NCBI RefSeq assembly: GCF_038002605.1
Contig: NZ_JBBOCT010000001.1
Coordinates: 3,720,001-3,784,000 of the forward strand
Direction of reading: 5' to 3'
Source: Bacillus sp. FSL K6-3431
Lineage (GTDB): Bacteria > Bacillota > Bacilli > Bacillales > Bacillaceae_C
Length of the DNA stretch: 64,000 bases
In this document: positions 24,754 to 32,892 of the stretch, piece after piece
Position numbering within the stretch: the first letter of the stretch is position 1
How the letters are laid out: the number at the start of each line of letters is the position of its first letter
Notes under the pieces: model-generated
What the model saw: the letters and a program-made list of their open reading frames with translations, nothing else
Told to the model about the DNA's origin: nothing
The model's database searches: none
Position numbers and translations under genes: made by a program

Positions 24754-26511
24754 ATGTTTAGTGTATTAGCGAAATTAGGCTGGTTTTTTAAAATGCATTG
24801 GAAGAGGTATGCAATTGCTTTAGTGTTACTTGGATTTGCGAATATATTTGAAGTCATTCCACCGTTTCTTCTTGGTGCAGGGATAGATCATATTCATCTC
24901 GGTACGATGACAAAAGATACATTATTCCTATATATTGGAATATTAGTCGGAATCTCCGTTTTTAATTATGTGGTAACTTATGTATGGCAGTATCAGCTTT
25001 TCGGTGGAGCGTTCATCGTAGAAAAGCTGATTCGGTCAAGGTTAATGAACCATTTGTTAAAAATGACGCCAACCTTTTTTGAGAAAAACCGTACAGGTGA
25101 CTTGATGGCGAGGGGGACAAATGATTTAAGAGCGATCTCCACAACTGCGGGGTTTGGAATTTTAACACTATTTGATTCGACGATGTATATGATTACGATT
25201 CTATTGACGATGGGGTTTCTTGTTTCGTGGAAATTAACGCTTGCAGCCATATTACCATTGCCAATTTTGGCCTTGATTATTAAGATTCTAGGGGCGAAAA
25301 TTCATACCCGCTTTATGACAGCGCAGGATGCTTTTGGAGATATGAACGACAGTGTCCTTGAAGCAGTTGCAGGTGTGCGCGTAATAAGAGCGTATGTACA
25401 GGAAAAAGAAAGTGAAGTTGATTTTCAAAAAATGACTGAGGATGTATATCAAAAAAATATTAATGTAGTCCAAATTGATGCCTTTTTTGGTCCTGTGACT
25501 AAAGTGATAACAGGTATTAGTTATATAATCGGATTGTCTTATGGGACTTATCTTGTCTTTCATCAAGAAATATCACTAGGGCATCTCGTTTCTTTCAACG
25601 TTTACCTAGGAATGCTTATATGGCCAATGTTTGCGATTGGAGAATTAATCAATGTGATGCAGCGCGGTAATGCTTCACTTGACCGAGTGCAGGAAATATT
25701 AAATCACGAGGAAGATGTAAAAGATCCAGAAGTTCCAAAAACAATTGAACAACCAGAAAAGATTGCATTTTCACAAACGGTATTCCGTTATCCATCTTCA
25801 CATACAGATAATTTAGCAGATCTTTCATTGGAGATCGAACGTGGATCAACGATAGGTGTTGTTGGTAAAACTGGGAGTGGAAAGACAACTTTTATTAAAC
25901 AGTTTTTACGGGAATATCCGTTGGGTCATGGTGATATTACGATTTCAGATATAAGTATTGCTGAACAGTCAAAAGATCAATTGCGAAGCTGGATCGGTTA
26001 TGTACCACAAGACCATGTGCTGTTCTCTAGAAGTGTACGGGAAAATATATTGTTCGGAGACGAAAAGGCTACCGAATCTGATTTAAAGAAGGCGATTCAT
26101 CTCGCTTATTTTGAAAAGGATTTAGCCATGTTGCCAGAAGGGTTGGATACACTTGTCGGTGAAAAAGGAGTGGCACTTTCTGGTGGGCAAAAGCAGCGGA
26201 TATCGATTGCCCGGGCACTGATAAAAAATCCGGATTTACTCATATTAGATGATTCATTGTCTGCTGTGGATGCTAAAACGGAGGCACGTATCATCAGAAA
26301 TATTCGGAAAGAAAGACAGGAAAAAACAACGATTATTACAACGCATCGATTATCTGCGATAGAACATGCTGATTGGATCATTGTTTTTGATGATGGAAAA
26401 GTAATCGAAGAAGGAACACATGAACAATTGCTTGAATCTCAAGGTTGGTATAAAGAACAATATGATAGACAACAGGTAGAGAGCTTGCTCGAAGAGGAGG
26501 TGCAAGCATAA
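24754..26511 (+). CDS. bmrC: multidrug ABC exporter half-transporter BmrC (YheI)
   Basis: 585 residues from ATG 24754 behind GAGGGAGG. The N-terminal exporter-type membrane domain has six helices (about 15-310). The nucleotide-binding domain has Walker A GKTGSGKTT, signature LSGGQKQRISIARAL, and H-switch TTHRLSA. Walker B ends LLILDD with Asp500 where the catalytic Glu is expected. B. subtilis BmrC is known for this same degenerate Asp, so BmrC forms the non-consensus site of the BmrCD heterodimer. The stop overlaps the bmrD start by one base. BmrCD exports drugs and dyes and is induced by ribosome-targeting antibiotics in B. subtilis; the leader upstream suggests the same here. Confidence 0.94.
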   Translation: MFSVLAKLGWFFKMHWKRYAIALVLLGFANIFEVIPPFLLGAGIDHIHLGTMTKDTLFLYIGILVGISVFNYVVTYVWQYQLFGGAFIVEKLIRSRLMNHLLKMTPTFFEKNRTGDLMARGTNDLRAISTTAGFGILTLFDSTMYMITILLTMGFLVSWKLTLAAILPLPILALIIKILGAKIHTRFMTAQDAFGDMNDSVLEAVAGVRVIRAYVQEKESEVDFQKMTEDVYQKNINVVQIDAFFGPVTKVITGISYIIGLSYGTYLVFHQEISLGHLVSFNVYLGMLIWPMFAIGELINVMQRGNASLDRVQEILNHEEDVKDPEVPKTIEQPEKIAFSQTVFRYPSSHTDNLADLSLEIERGSTIGVVGKTGSGKTTFIKQFLREYPLGHGDITISDISIAEQSKDQLRSWIGYVPQDHVLFSRSVRENILFGDEKATESDLKKAIHLAYFEKDLAMLPEGLDTLVGEKGVALSGGQKQRISIARALIKNPDLLILDDSLSAVDAKTEARIIRNIRKERQEKTTIITTHRLSAIEHADWIIVFDDGKVIEEGTHEQLLESQGWYKEQYDRQQVESLLEEEVQA

Positions 26512-28523
26512 TGGTCGGTAAACGATTATTTCGATATGCACTATATTTCAAAGGACTCATTATTGCTGCACTTGCAATGCTGACGGTATCGGTTTGTGCT
26601 GACGTGCTTGAACCGATTATAGCGAAAACTTTAATTGATGAACATATTTTAGGAATAGAAGATCATTGGTTACAAACGGATCAAAGTGAATCATCCGTTA
26701 AATATAATGGGGAATTATATGTACGCGAACGTTATTTAGATGAGGGGAAAGCGAATGACACAGCAAGTTTAGCGACGATTTTACAAGTAGGAAGAAATTT
26801 TTATTTTATTGATTCGAAGGTGCCGCTTGAAGGTAAACGTGAAGTGAAAGATGGAAAGCTCATGATTTTAGATGAAGACACATCTACTACGGTCGATGCT
26901 AATAAATTATCGGCAAATGAAGTGTTGAGTTTCTATCAGCCAGAGCTTCCTGCAATGATCAAGCTACTTATTATTTATGCAGGCTTGTTCATCATATCGG
27001 CCCTATTTCAATATGGACAATATTTTTATTTGCAAAAAGCGGCAAATAGGATTATTCAAAAAATGCGCACAGATATCTTTGCACATGTACAAAGACTGCC
27101 AATTCGTTATTTCGATGATTTGCCTGCCGGAAAAGTAGTAGCGCGAATTACAAATGACACTGAAGCGATTAGAGAATTATATGTAGCGGTATTATCTACA
27201 TTTTTCTCCGGTCTGATTTATATTATTGGCATATATATTGCCATGTTTTTTCTCGACGTGAAATTGGCTCTTTTCTGTTTAGCCCTTATGCCAATTATGT
27301 ACGGATGGATGATTTTTTATCGGAAATATGCGTCAAAGTATAATCATGTCATTCGTTCTAAAGTAAGTGAATTGAATGCAATGATCAATGAATCGATTCA
27401 AGGAATGACGATCATCCAAGCTTTTCGTCGGGAAAAGCAGATGAGCAAGGAATTCGAAGAGTTGAATGAAACACATTTTCAATATCAAAATAAGATGCTC
27501 ATATTAAATTCCTTGTCTTCACATAACTTCGTGGGGATCTTGCGAAATCTCGTATTTGTCGGCTTCATTTGGTATTTCGGAAGTGAAGCGATTGGTGTTC
27601 AGTCCGTGGTAACAATCGGTGTTTTGTATGCCTATGTTGATTATATTAATCGTTTATTTAACCCTGTTGGTAATATTGTCAACCAGTTCGCCAATTTAGA
27701 GCAGGCGCTAGTGGCTGGAGAACGTGTTTTCCGTCTTCTTGATGAGGCAGGTGAGGATGTTAGCACTGAAAAAATGGGGCGCTATAAAGGGAATGTTACC
27801 TTTGATCATGTTCATTTTGGCTATAAAGAAAATGAATACGTACTAAGAGACATTCACTTTGAAGCAAAACAAGGCGATACAGTTGCGCTTGTTGGTCATA
27901 CTGGTTCAGGGAAAAGCTCGATTATGAATGTGCTGTTTCGGTTCTATGATTGTAATGAAGGAGAGATCCGGATTGACGGTAAAAATATTAAAGACATTCC
28001 GAAGCAAACACTCCGCGATCATATGGGGATAGTGCTACAGGATCCTTATTTATTTACTGGAACGATTGCGACGAATGTTAGTTTAAATGATCCGCGGATT
28101 ACAAGGGATAAGGTAGATGCGGCATTAAAAGCAGTTGGTGCGGAAGGCGTGCTGAAAAACTTAGAAGATGGCTTTGATGAACGCGTCATCGAAAAAGGTA
28201 GTACATTATCATCCGGTCAGCGGCAGCTCGTTTCATTCGCGCGTGCACTTGCATTCGACCCAGCTATTCTGATCTTAGATGAAGCGACATCAAGCATTGA
28301 TACTGAGACAGAAACGATTATTCAAGAAGCAATGGATGTGTTAAAAAAAGGAAGAACAACATTTATCATTGCCCATCGTCTTTCAACGATTAAAAACGCA
28401 GACCAAATTCTCGTGCTCGACCGCGGAACAATCGTAGAGCGCGGAAATCATCAAGAACTAATGGAGCAAAAAGGAAAGTACTATCAAATGTACCAACTAC
28501 AAATCGGCCAAGAGGCAATGTAA
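26511..28523 (+). CDS. bmrD: multidrug ABC exporter half-transporter BmrD (YheH)
   Basis: 670 residues starting at ATG 26511 inside the bmrC stop (TAATG). After the first membrane helix there is an extracellular insertion of about 95 residues (about 45-140), a hallmark of BmrD. Five further helices run to about 345. The nucleotide-binding domain has Walker A GHTGSGKSS, signature LSSGQRQLVSFARAL, Walker B LILDE with catalytic Glu591, and IAHRLST. It therefore supplies the active ATPase site to complement BmrC. Degenerate repeat sequence follows, not a clean terminator. Confidence 0.95.
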   Translation: MVGKRLFRYALYFKGLIIAALAMLTVSVCADVLEPIIAKTLIDEHILGIEDHWLQTDQSESSVKYNGELYVRERYLDEGKANDTASLATILQVGRNFYFIDSKVPLEGKREVKDGKLMILDEDTSTTVDANKLSANEVLSFYQPELPAMIKLLIIYAGLFIISALFQYGQYFYLQKAANRIIQKMRTDIFAHVQRLPIRYFDDLPAGKVVARITNDTEAIRELYVAVLSTFFSGLIYIIGIYIAMFFLDVKLALFCLALMPIMYGWMIFYRKYASKYNHVIRSKVSELNAMINESIQGMTIIQAFRREKQMSKEFEELNETHFQYQNKMLILNSLSSHNFVGILRNLVFVGFIWYFGSEAIGVQSVVTIGVLYAYVDYINRLFNPVGNIVNQFANLEQALVAGERVFRLLDEAGEDVSTEKMGRYKGNVTFDHVHFGYKENEYVLRDIHFEAKQGDTVALVGHTGSGKSSIMNVLFRFYDCNEGEIRIDGKNIKDIPKQTLRDHMGIVLQDPYLFTGTIATNVSLNDPRITRDKVDAALKAVGAEGVLKNLEDGFDERVIEKGSTLSSGQRQLVSFARALAFDPAILILDEATSSIDTETETIIQEAMDVLKKGRTTFIIAHRLSTIKNADQILVLDRGTIVERGNHQELMEQKGKYYQMYQLQIGQEAM

Positions 28524-28875
28524 CAAAAAAAGCGAAATCTCCCGTGTAGTGATGTATAAACTGCGCCCACAGATGTGGGTGCGTGGACGTTGCCACAGGG
28601 TAGTCGAGAAGCCATATAAAGGAAACACGGTAAGCTGTGAAAAGGAAAGGCGCTCGTCCAGGGGCGACAAGCATAAGGCAAGGTGGCGGGAAGGTTGGTC
28701 TTTGCATTCTTGACGAATTGACTTATGAACTCGAACCCCTGGCTCACACCTGCAAGGCGAACCGATGTAACTTATCGTAGGAAGCATCCTGAAGTTTGCT
28801 AGTCACTGCGCGCTGTAGCTAGACAACGAAATGTTTAGTGATATATTTGCTGAGACTTAACAACTAGAGAGCGAA
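28524..28875. repeat. Bacillaceae-type interspersed repeat region
   Basis: A gene-free stretch between bmrD and sspO. At 28645-28830 it contains GGCGCTCGTCCAGGGGCGACAA...CATAAGGC, and later CTTATGAACTCGAACCCCTGG as a rough inverted copy, ending CGCGCTGTAGCTAGACA. These end motifs belong to a repeat family I recall from many Bacillaceae genomes; shortened ends recur at 22410-22455. Small hairpins (GCGCCCACAGATGTGGGTGCG) lie at 28562-28582. Overlapping minus-strand frames show no coding signal. Confidence 0.6.
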
Positions 28876-28931
28876 AGAAAAGGGTTCTGTTCCCCAGCGC
28901 ATTTTAATGCTGAGGGGCAGATCCCTTTTCT
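28876..28931. terminator. long hairpin upstream of sspO
   Basis: AGAAAAGGG (28876-28884) pairs with CCCTTTTCT (28923-28931), and inside it CTG..CCCCAGC pairs with GCTG.GGGGCAG. It is probably the terminator for bmrCD, although the T run is weak. Confidence 0.6.
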
Positions 28932-28994
28932 GATCATTAATACATACATATTTGCTTAGGATAGAAGAAAGAATAGAATATGGAGGTGATTTTG

Positions 28995-29135
28995 ATGGAC
29001 AAGAGGAGTCTCCAAGGTATGAATGCAGCCAAAACTCCTGATCATGGCATGAAGGATTTTAACGAAGAATTTTCAAAAGAACCGTTAACAGTGAATCAAA
29101 AACTAAACAATAAAAAGCGAAAGAAAAATCAATAA
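28995..29135 (+). CDS. sspO: small acid-soluble spore protein O
   Basis: 46 residues from ATG 28995, eight bases after GGAGG. GMNAAK near the start and the C-terminal block NEEFSKEPLT...NNKKRKKNQ match my memory of Bacillus SspO, a minor small acid-soluble protein of the spore core made in the forespore. The acidic middle and strongly basic tail fit. It is monocistronic, with a hairpin upstream and a bidirectional terminator downstream. I could not identify a clear sigma-G promoter. This gene is the main evidence that the organism forms endospores. Confidence 0.85.
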   Translation: MDKRSLQGMNAAKTPDHGMKDFNEEFSKEPLTVNQKLNNKKRKKNQ

Positions 29136-29177
29136 AAAAATCGGGAGCGAGCGTAAAACCTTCGCTTCCGATTTTTT
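29136..29177. terminator. bidirectional terminator after sspO
   Basis: AAAAATCGGGAGCGA (29136-29150) and TCGCTTCCGATTTTT (29162-29176) form a near-perfect stem with flanking A and T runs. It serves sspO and possibly the convergent transporter gene. Confidence 0.88.
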
Positions 29178-29247
29178 TAACCCAAACAGTTCATTTATAG
29201 GTATATAATTTCCCCTCTTTGATGCTTTCATAATTGCCCAAACACTT

Positions 29248-30285
29248 TTATATGATAAAGAAAGTCAAAACTGAAAGTACTATCGAAACAGTTACCATGG
29301 CGATGAGAGGCTTTAGGGCTCTTTTTCGTAAATCGCCTAGGCTAACATTTAAGCCGAGTCCGACCATTGCTGCAGTAAGTACCCATGTTGTAATGTTCGA
29401 GACCACATCCAATGCCCCTTCAGAAATCGGCACGGAATGTCCAAGTACAAAGCTACCGATAATACTCATGATGATAAAGCCAACAAGAAACCAAGGAAAC
29501 TCAATTTTAGCGTTCCCGCTTTCTCTGGTTGATTTACGCTTAATCCAGTACATAAAAATGAAGCAAAGCGGAATAAGTAAAAATACACGTCCAAGTTTTG
29601 CGAGCAGAGCAAAAGCGAGCGCCTCGTCTCCACCAGAAGCTGCAGCAAGCACAACTTGCGCTACTTCATGTAGACTGACTCCAGCCCACATCCCATATTG
29701 AATATCTGTCAAAGGTAAAATCGGGCGCAATATCGTGTAAGCAATTGCAAAAACCGTTCCGACTAATGCGATGATACCAACGCTGATTGCGGTATCTTCA
29801 TCCTTCGATTTAATAATTGGTGCAATAGCTGCAATGGCAGCAGCTCCGCAAACCCCGGTACCAACACCAAGCAGCAAAGAAATGGTCGGATTTGCTTTTA
29901 TTTTTTTGGCTAACCAGATAGTCGCCAAGATCGCGAAGATAATCACGCCTGCATCTCGAATTAACAAGCCCAGACCATCAGTTAAAACAGCGCCAATGTT
30001 CAACTTCAATCCGTATAAAATAATAGCAAATCTTAGTAAGTTTTTAGAAGAAAACATGATCCCGGAACGTAGTGATTCTGGATAACCGAAAAATTGCCTA
30101 TAAATAATTGCAATGACGATAGCTGAAGCCAATTGCCCAACCATGCTGAAACCAGGAAGCTTTACAAGGATAAATCCAAGGAAAGCGATGAAAAAGGTGA
30201 AAGCAATCCCACCAAACCAATGAAGATTAATGGATTGTGGGATAGATTTGTTATTTTGCTTTTGTTGCTTCTGTGGCTCGCTCAT
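29248..30285 (-). CDS. YeiH/YeeE-type putative sulfate exporter family membrane protein (UPF0324)
   Basis: 345 residues, ATG 30285 behind GGGGG. After a polar start (about 1-20) it has nine to ten hydrophobic helices. Family signatures are GIMFSSKNLLRFAIILYGLKLN, GVGTGVCGAAAIAAIAPIIK and YGMWAGVSLHEVAQVVLAAA. Proteins of this family (YeiH, UPF0324) are annotated as putative sulfate exporters and are often next to a LysR regulator, exactly as here. The true substrate is not established. It is divergent from the LysR gene, with 113 bases between. Confidence 0.85.
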   Translation of the reverse strand: MSEPQKQQKQNNKSIPQSINLHWFGGIAFTFFIAFLGFILVKLPGFSMVGQLASAIVIAIIYRQFFGYPESLRSGIMFSSKNLLRFAIILYGLKLNIGAVLTDGLGLLIRDAGVIIFAILATIWLAKKIKANPTISLLLGVGTGVCGAAAIAAIAPIIKSKDEDTAISVGIIALVGTVFAIAYTILRPILPLTDIQYGMWAGVSLHEVAQVVLAAASGGDEALAFALLAKLGRVFLLIPLCFIFMYWIKRKSTRESGNAKIEFPWFLVGFIIMSIIGSFVLGHSVPISEGALDVVSNITTWVLTAAMVGLGLNVSLGDLRKRALKPLIAMVTVSIVLSVLTFFII

Positions 30286-30368
30286 ATAAAAACCCCCGAA
30301 AAGTAAGTGCTTTCTACAGCATAAGATATTTTTTGATATAAGGAAAATAAATCATTATAATAGTTACA

Positions 30369-30383
30369 ATAAGTATTACTTAT
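30369..30383. promoter_or_regulatory. palindrome between yeiH-like and lysR genes, probable LysR operator
   Basis: ATAAGTA-T-TACTTAT is a perfect 7+7 palindrome around one base. It overlaps the LysR gene's TATAAT (30381-30386) and the -35 region of a minus-strand TATAAT (30354-30359) for the transporter. One site could both autoregulate lysR and control the transporter. Confidence 0.5.
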
Positions 30384-30398
30384 AATGGCGGTGAAAAG

Positions 30399-31289
30399 GT
30401 GGATCAGCAATTATTAGTGTTTATAACAGTAGTAGAAAAACAAAATTTTTCCCGTGCAGCAGAAGAATTGCATATGACGCAACCAGCAGTGAGCCAATAT
30501 ATCCAAGGATTCGAACGGGAGATTGGTACAAGGCTTTTAGAGCGAAGCAACAAGTATGTAAGGTTGAATAAAGCAGGAGAAATTGTGTATCATCATGCAA
30601 AAGAAATATTGGGATTGTATACAAAAATGCAGCGCTATGTCGATGACATCACAAATAAAATGAGCGGCCCTATATCAATTGGAGCTAGTTACACGTTTGG
30701 TGAATATGTATTACCTCATATTATGGCAAAAATGCTTGATCAATATCCATTGATTATACCTTCTGTTGCGATAGGGAATTCTAAAGAAGTTGCAGAACTT
30801 GTACTAGGTCACCAAATAGATGTCGGAATTGTTGAAGGTGACTATAAAAATGAAAATTTGAATATCGAGGCTTTTGATGAAGACAAAATGTATATCATTT
30901 TAGCTACAGGTCATCCATTGGCGAACCAACAAAGAGAGATAGGAATAGAAGAGTTGGAAAAAGTAAGTTGGATCGTCCGAGAGAAGGGGTCTGGAACACG
31001 GGAAGCAACCGAACAATTATTCCGACAGTTGGGCATTGTACCAAGTAAGAAAATGGAATTCGGTAGTACCCAATTGATAAAAGAATCAGTCGAGGCAGGG
31101 CTTGGCATCAGTTTACTCTCAAAATGGGCAATTCAGAAAGAGCTGTCCATGGGGACATTGCAAATTATGGATGTACAAGGGGTTCCTTTTTCAAGAATGT
31201 TTTCCATCGTTACACTGTCACCGTATAAAACAAAAGCAATAGATACCTTTTTAGACTTGGTCCGTGTCAATAGTGAGCGTACGACATGA
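30399..31289 (+). CDS. LysR-family transcriptional regulator
   Basis: 296 residues from GTG 30399. The N-terminal winged helix-turn-helix (about 1-60) reads QLLVFITVVEKQNFSRAAEELHMTQPAVSQYI. The substrate-binding domain (about 88-290) follows, with GLGISLLSKWAI near its end. It is divergently paired with a YeiH-type transporter, the usual arrangement for a LysR activator and its target; relatives are CysL- or YeiE-like. It probably senses a small anion or metabolite that the transporter exports. The end is followed not by a terminator but by a long repeat array; the first good hairpin is at 31878. Confidence 0.92.
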   Translation: MDQQLLVFITVVEKQNFSRAAEELHMTQPAVSQYIQGFEREIGTRLLERSNKYVRLNKAGEIVYHHAKEILGLYTKMQRYVDDITNKMSGPISIGASYTFGEYVLPHIMAKMLDQYPLIIPSVAIGNSKEVAELVLGHQIDVGIVEGDYKNENLNIEAFDEDKMYIILATGHPLANQQREIGIEELEKVSWIVREKGSGTREATEQLFRQLGIVPSKKMEFGSTQLIKESVEAGLGISLLSKWAIQKELSMGTLQIMDVQGVPFSRMFSIVTLSPYKTKAIDTFLDLVRVNSERTT

Positions 31290-31317
31290 ATAGATAGTAT
31301 GTCCTCATGAGCCCGCC

Positions 31318-31715
31318 GAGTGGCCAGTAATTCACGCGTGCGGTTTAAAAAAGTTCTGAGCCGCCAGTAAATCCCGCGAGTGGCTTATAATATCTTTGAG
31401 TGGCCCGTAAATCGGAGCGAGTGGCTTATAAATCCTTGAGTGGCCAGTAATTCGATGCGAGCGGCTAATAAAATTCCTGAGTGGCCAGTAATTCGATGCG
31501 AGCGGCTAATAAAATCCCTGAGCGGCCAGTAAAAGAACGCGAGTGGCTAATAAAATTCCTGAGCGGCCAGTAAAAGAACGCGAGTGGCTAATAAAATCCC
31601 TGAGTGGCCAATAAAAAAGAGCGAGCGGCTTATAAAATTCCTGAGTTGCCAATAAAAGAGCGCGAGTGGCTTATAAAATTCCCTAGTGGTCAGTAAATTG
31701 ATGTGACTGTACCAT
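31318..31715. repeat. helically phased repeat array, 41-bp unit of 20+21 bp halves
   Basis: About 20 copies of a half-unit starting GAGYGGCYARTAAA begin at 31318, 31338, 31358, 31378, 31398, 31419, 31438, 31459, 31479, 31500, 31520, 31541, 31561, 31582, 31602, 31623, 31643, 31664 and 31684, with a decayed copy at about 31705. From 31438 on, the spacing alternates 21 and 20 bases strictly, so the full unit is 41 bp. The two halves differ (GGCCAGTAAT/AAA versus GGCTAATAAA). It is non-coding: the period is not a multiple of three. Confidence 0.9.
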
Positions 31716-31877
31716 AAAAGTTGTATATCCGTACGATAGTAATGTAAACATACTAGATAGACGTAATTTTTTTCATATATTTGTATGTTCACATGAATTT
31801 ACTGCAGCATATGATGTTTTGATAGAAATATATATCATAAAACATAGCTAAACCATAGCGCCCCCCATATTTTCCCG

Positions 31878-31924
31878 AAAAGGACAAGCTGTAGAAATAA
31901 GCCTACAGCTTGTCCTTTTTTCTT
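31878..31924 (+). terminator. intrinsic terminator downstream of the repeat array
   Basis: AAAAGGACAAGCTGTAG (31878-31894) and CTACAGCTTGTCCTTTT (about 31903-31919) form a 17-bp stem followed by T residues. It would end transcripts from lysR after they pass through the array. Confidence 0.85.
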
Positions 31925-31942
31925 TCAATAAGTATTTTACTA

Positions 31943-31964
31943 GTTAATCAAACGTTTGATTAAC
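31943..31964. promoter_or_regulatory. perfect 22-bp palindrome
   Basis: GTTAATCAAAC followed directly by GTTTGATTAAC: eleven bases each side, no mismatch. The TCAAACGTTTGA core is typical of TetR-type operators. It lies 155 bases before the XRE regulator gene and 35 bases upstream of its promoter. No TetR gene is in the window. Confidence 0.6.
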
Positions 31965-31997
31965 AAATTTTAGCACTAAATTTTTAACAGAAATGTA

Positions 31998-32025
31998 TTG
32001 CGCAATTTTCTACATTATGTATAAT
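31998..32025 (+). promoter_or_regulatory. promoter of the XRE-cupin regulator/pot operon
   Basis: TATAAT at 32020-32025 with a weak -35 TTGCGC at 31998-32003 (16-base spacer). The start point near 32032 would lie just before the GTTTAC array. Confidence 0.5.
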
Positions 32026-32040
32026 ATACTAGGGTTTAAG

Positions 32041-32099
32041 GTAAACAATAAGTTTACTATAAGTAAACTTAGTTTACTGCATGTTTACTTATAATAAAC
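32041..32099. promoter_or_regulatory. six phased GTTTAC/GTAAAC half-sites, probable XRE regulator operator
   Basis: Half-sites start at 32041 (GTAAAC), 32052 (GTTTAC), 32063 (GTAAAC), 32072 (GTTTAC), 32083 (GTTTAC) and 32094 (ATAAAC): spacings 11, 11, 9, 11, 11. They lie between the start point and the regulator's ATG, where a bound repressor would block the polymerase. AAGTTTACT-ATA-AGTAAACTT is a perfect inverted pair within. Confidence 0.6.
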
Positions 32100-32118
32100 A
32101 GACAAGAGGGAAAGATTC

Positions 32119-32661
32119 ATGAAAATTGGGAATAAAATTAAAAATTTGCGACTGAAAAAGGGACTTACACAAGAGGAACTCGGGGAGCGCACAGATTTAA
32201 GTAAAGGATATATTTCCCAGCTAGAACGCGAATTAAGTTCTCCAGCAATAGATACCTTTTTTAATATATTAGAGGTTTTAGGTTGTACGCCTAAACAATT
32301 TTTCGATGAAGAAGAACGCGAACAAAAAGTTGTCTATGGAGAAGAAGATCAAACCGATTATATGGATGAGGAACGAGGCTATGATATGCAATGGCTCGTG
32401 CCGGAATCTAACGAAAAGGATATGGAACCAATTAGGTTAACGCTGCAAGAAAATGGCGAATTTAAACCATTTGAACCTTCGCTGTCTGAAACCTTTGCCT
32501 ATGTTCTTAAGGGAAGGGTCAAGATTACTCTTGGTAAACGTGTTTATTATGCTGTGGCAGGAGAATCTTTATATTTTCATGCGGCAAATGAACATCAAAT
32601 TAGTAATGCCAATAATGGTAAATCAGAACTCATTCTCGTTGCAACAGAATCTTATCTATAA
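32119..32661 (+). CDS. XRE-family regulator with cupin domain (polyamine operon regulator)
   Basis: 180 residues from ATG 32119, behind AAGAGGGAAAG. The N-terminal Cro/C1-type helix-turn-helix (about 1-62) reads GLTQEELGERTDLSKGYISQLER. A cupin fold lies at about 108-178 with ETFAYVLKGRVKI and GESLYFHAANEHQI. This architecture (as in PuuR) is common for regulators next to spermidine/putrescine transporters, and potABCD follows. It is probably an autorepressor acting on the GTTTAC sites upstream and sensing polyamine through the cupin. A small mobile element now separates it from potA. Confidence 0.9.
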   Translation: MKIGNKIKNLRLKKGLTQEELGERTDLSKGYISQLERELSSPAIDTFFNILEVLGCTPKQFFDEEEREQKVVYGEEDQTDYMDEERGYDMQWLVPESNEKDMEPIRLTLQENGEFKPFEPSLSETFAYVLKGRVKITLGKRVYYAVAGESLYFHAANEHQISNANNGKSELILVATESYL

Positions 32662-32663
32662 GA

Positions 32664-32870
32664 GGATGTTCAAAAAGTCACCAAATGATAAATGGAGAAT
32701 TTCTTCGTTGGCATAGGTACGTACTTCTACTAAGGAAAAGGAACCTCTGTTAAGATCGCTCACGTCCTATGAGCAACACAGAAGTCAGCACATCCTGTGC
32801 AAGTCCGTTCCTCAATTCTACGCCGCCTCGAACTTCTTGTTTCTAATTTGTCACCTTTTTGAACACGCAT
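32664..32870. mobile_element. MITE-like insertion, 207 bp, with 7-bp target duplication
   Basis: Ends GGATGTTCAAAAAG (left) and the complement of GCGTGTTCAAAAAG (right) form inverted repeats matching at 17 of 23 positions. TATAAGA flanks both sides (32657-32663 and 32871-32877). The left copy contains the TAA stop of the regulator. Removing the element restores a regulator stop to potA start distance of about 24 bases with the GGAGGG ribosome site. No transposase frame is inside, so it is non-autonomous. Confidence 0.75.
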
Positions 32871-32892
32871 TATAAGAAATGGAGGGCATATG

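Noticed and set aside
28484..28787. Three overlapping minus-strand frames downstream of bmrD
   Set aside because: They cover an interspersed repeat, overlap each other in different frames and lack start signals.
31318..31715. CRISPR array or rRNA-like repeat
   Set aside because: The 6-7 variable bases between motifs are too short for spacers, and the spacing rule points to DNA-face phasing.
31547..31792. Minus-strand frame across the 20/21-bp array
   Set aside because: Produced by repeat sequence; no ribosome site, no recognisable protein, and no continuation outside the repeats.
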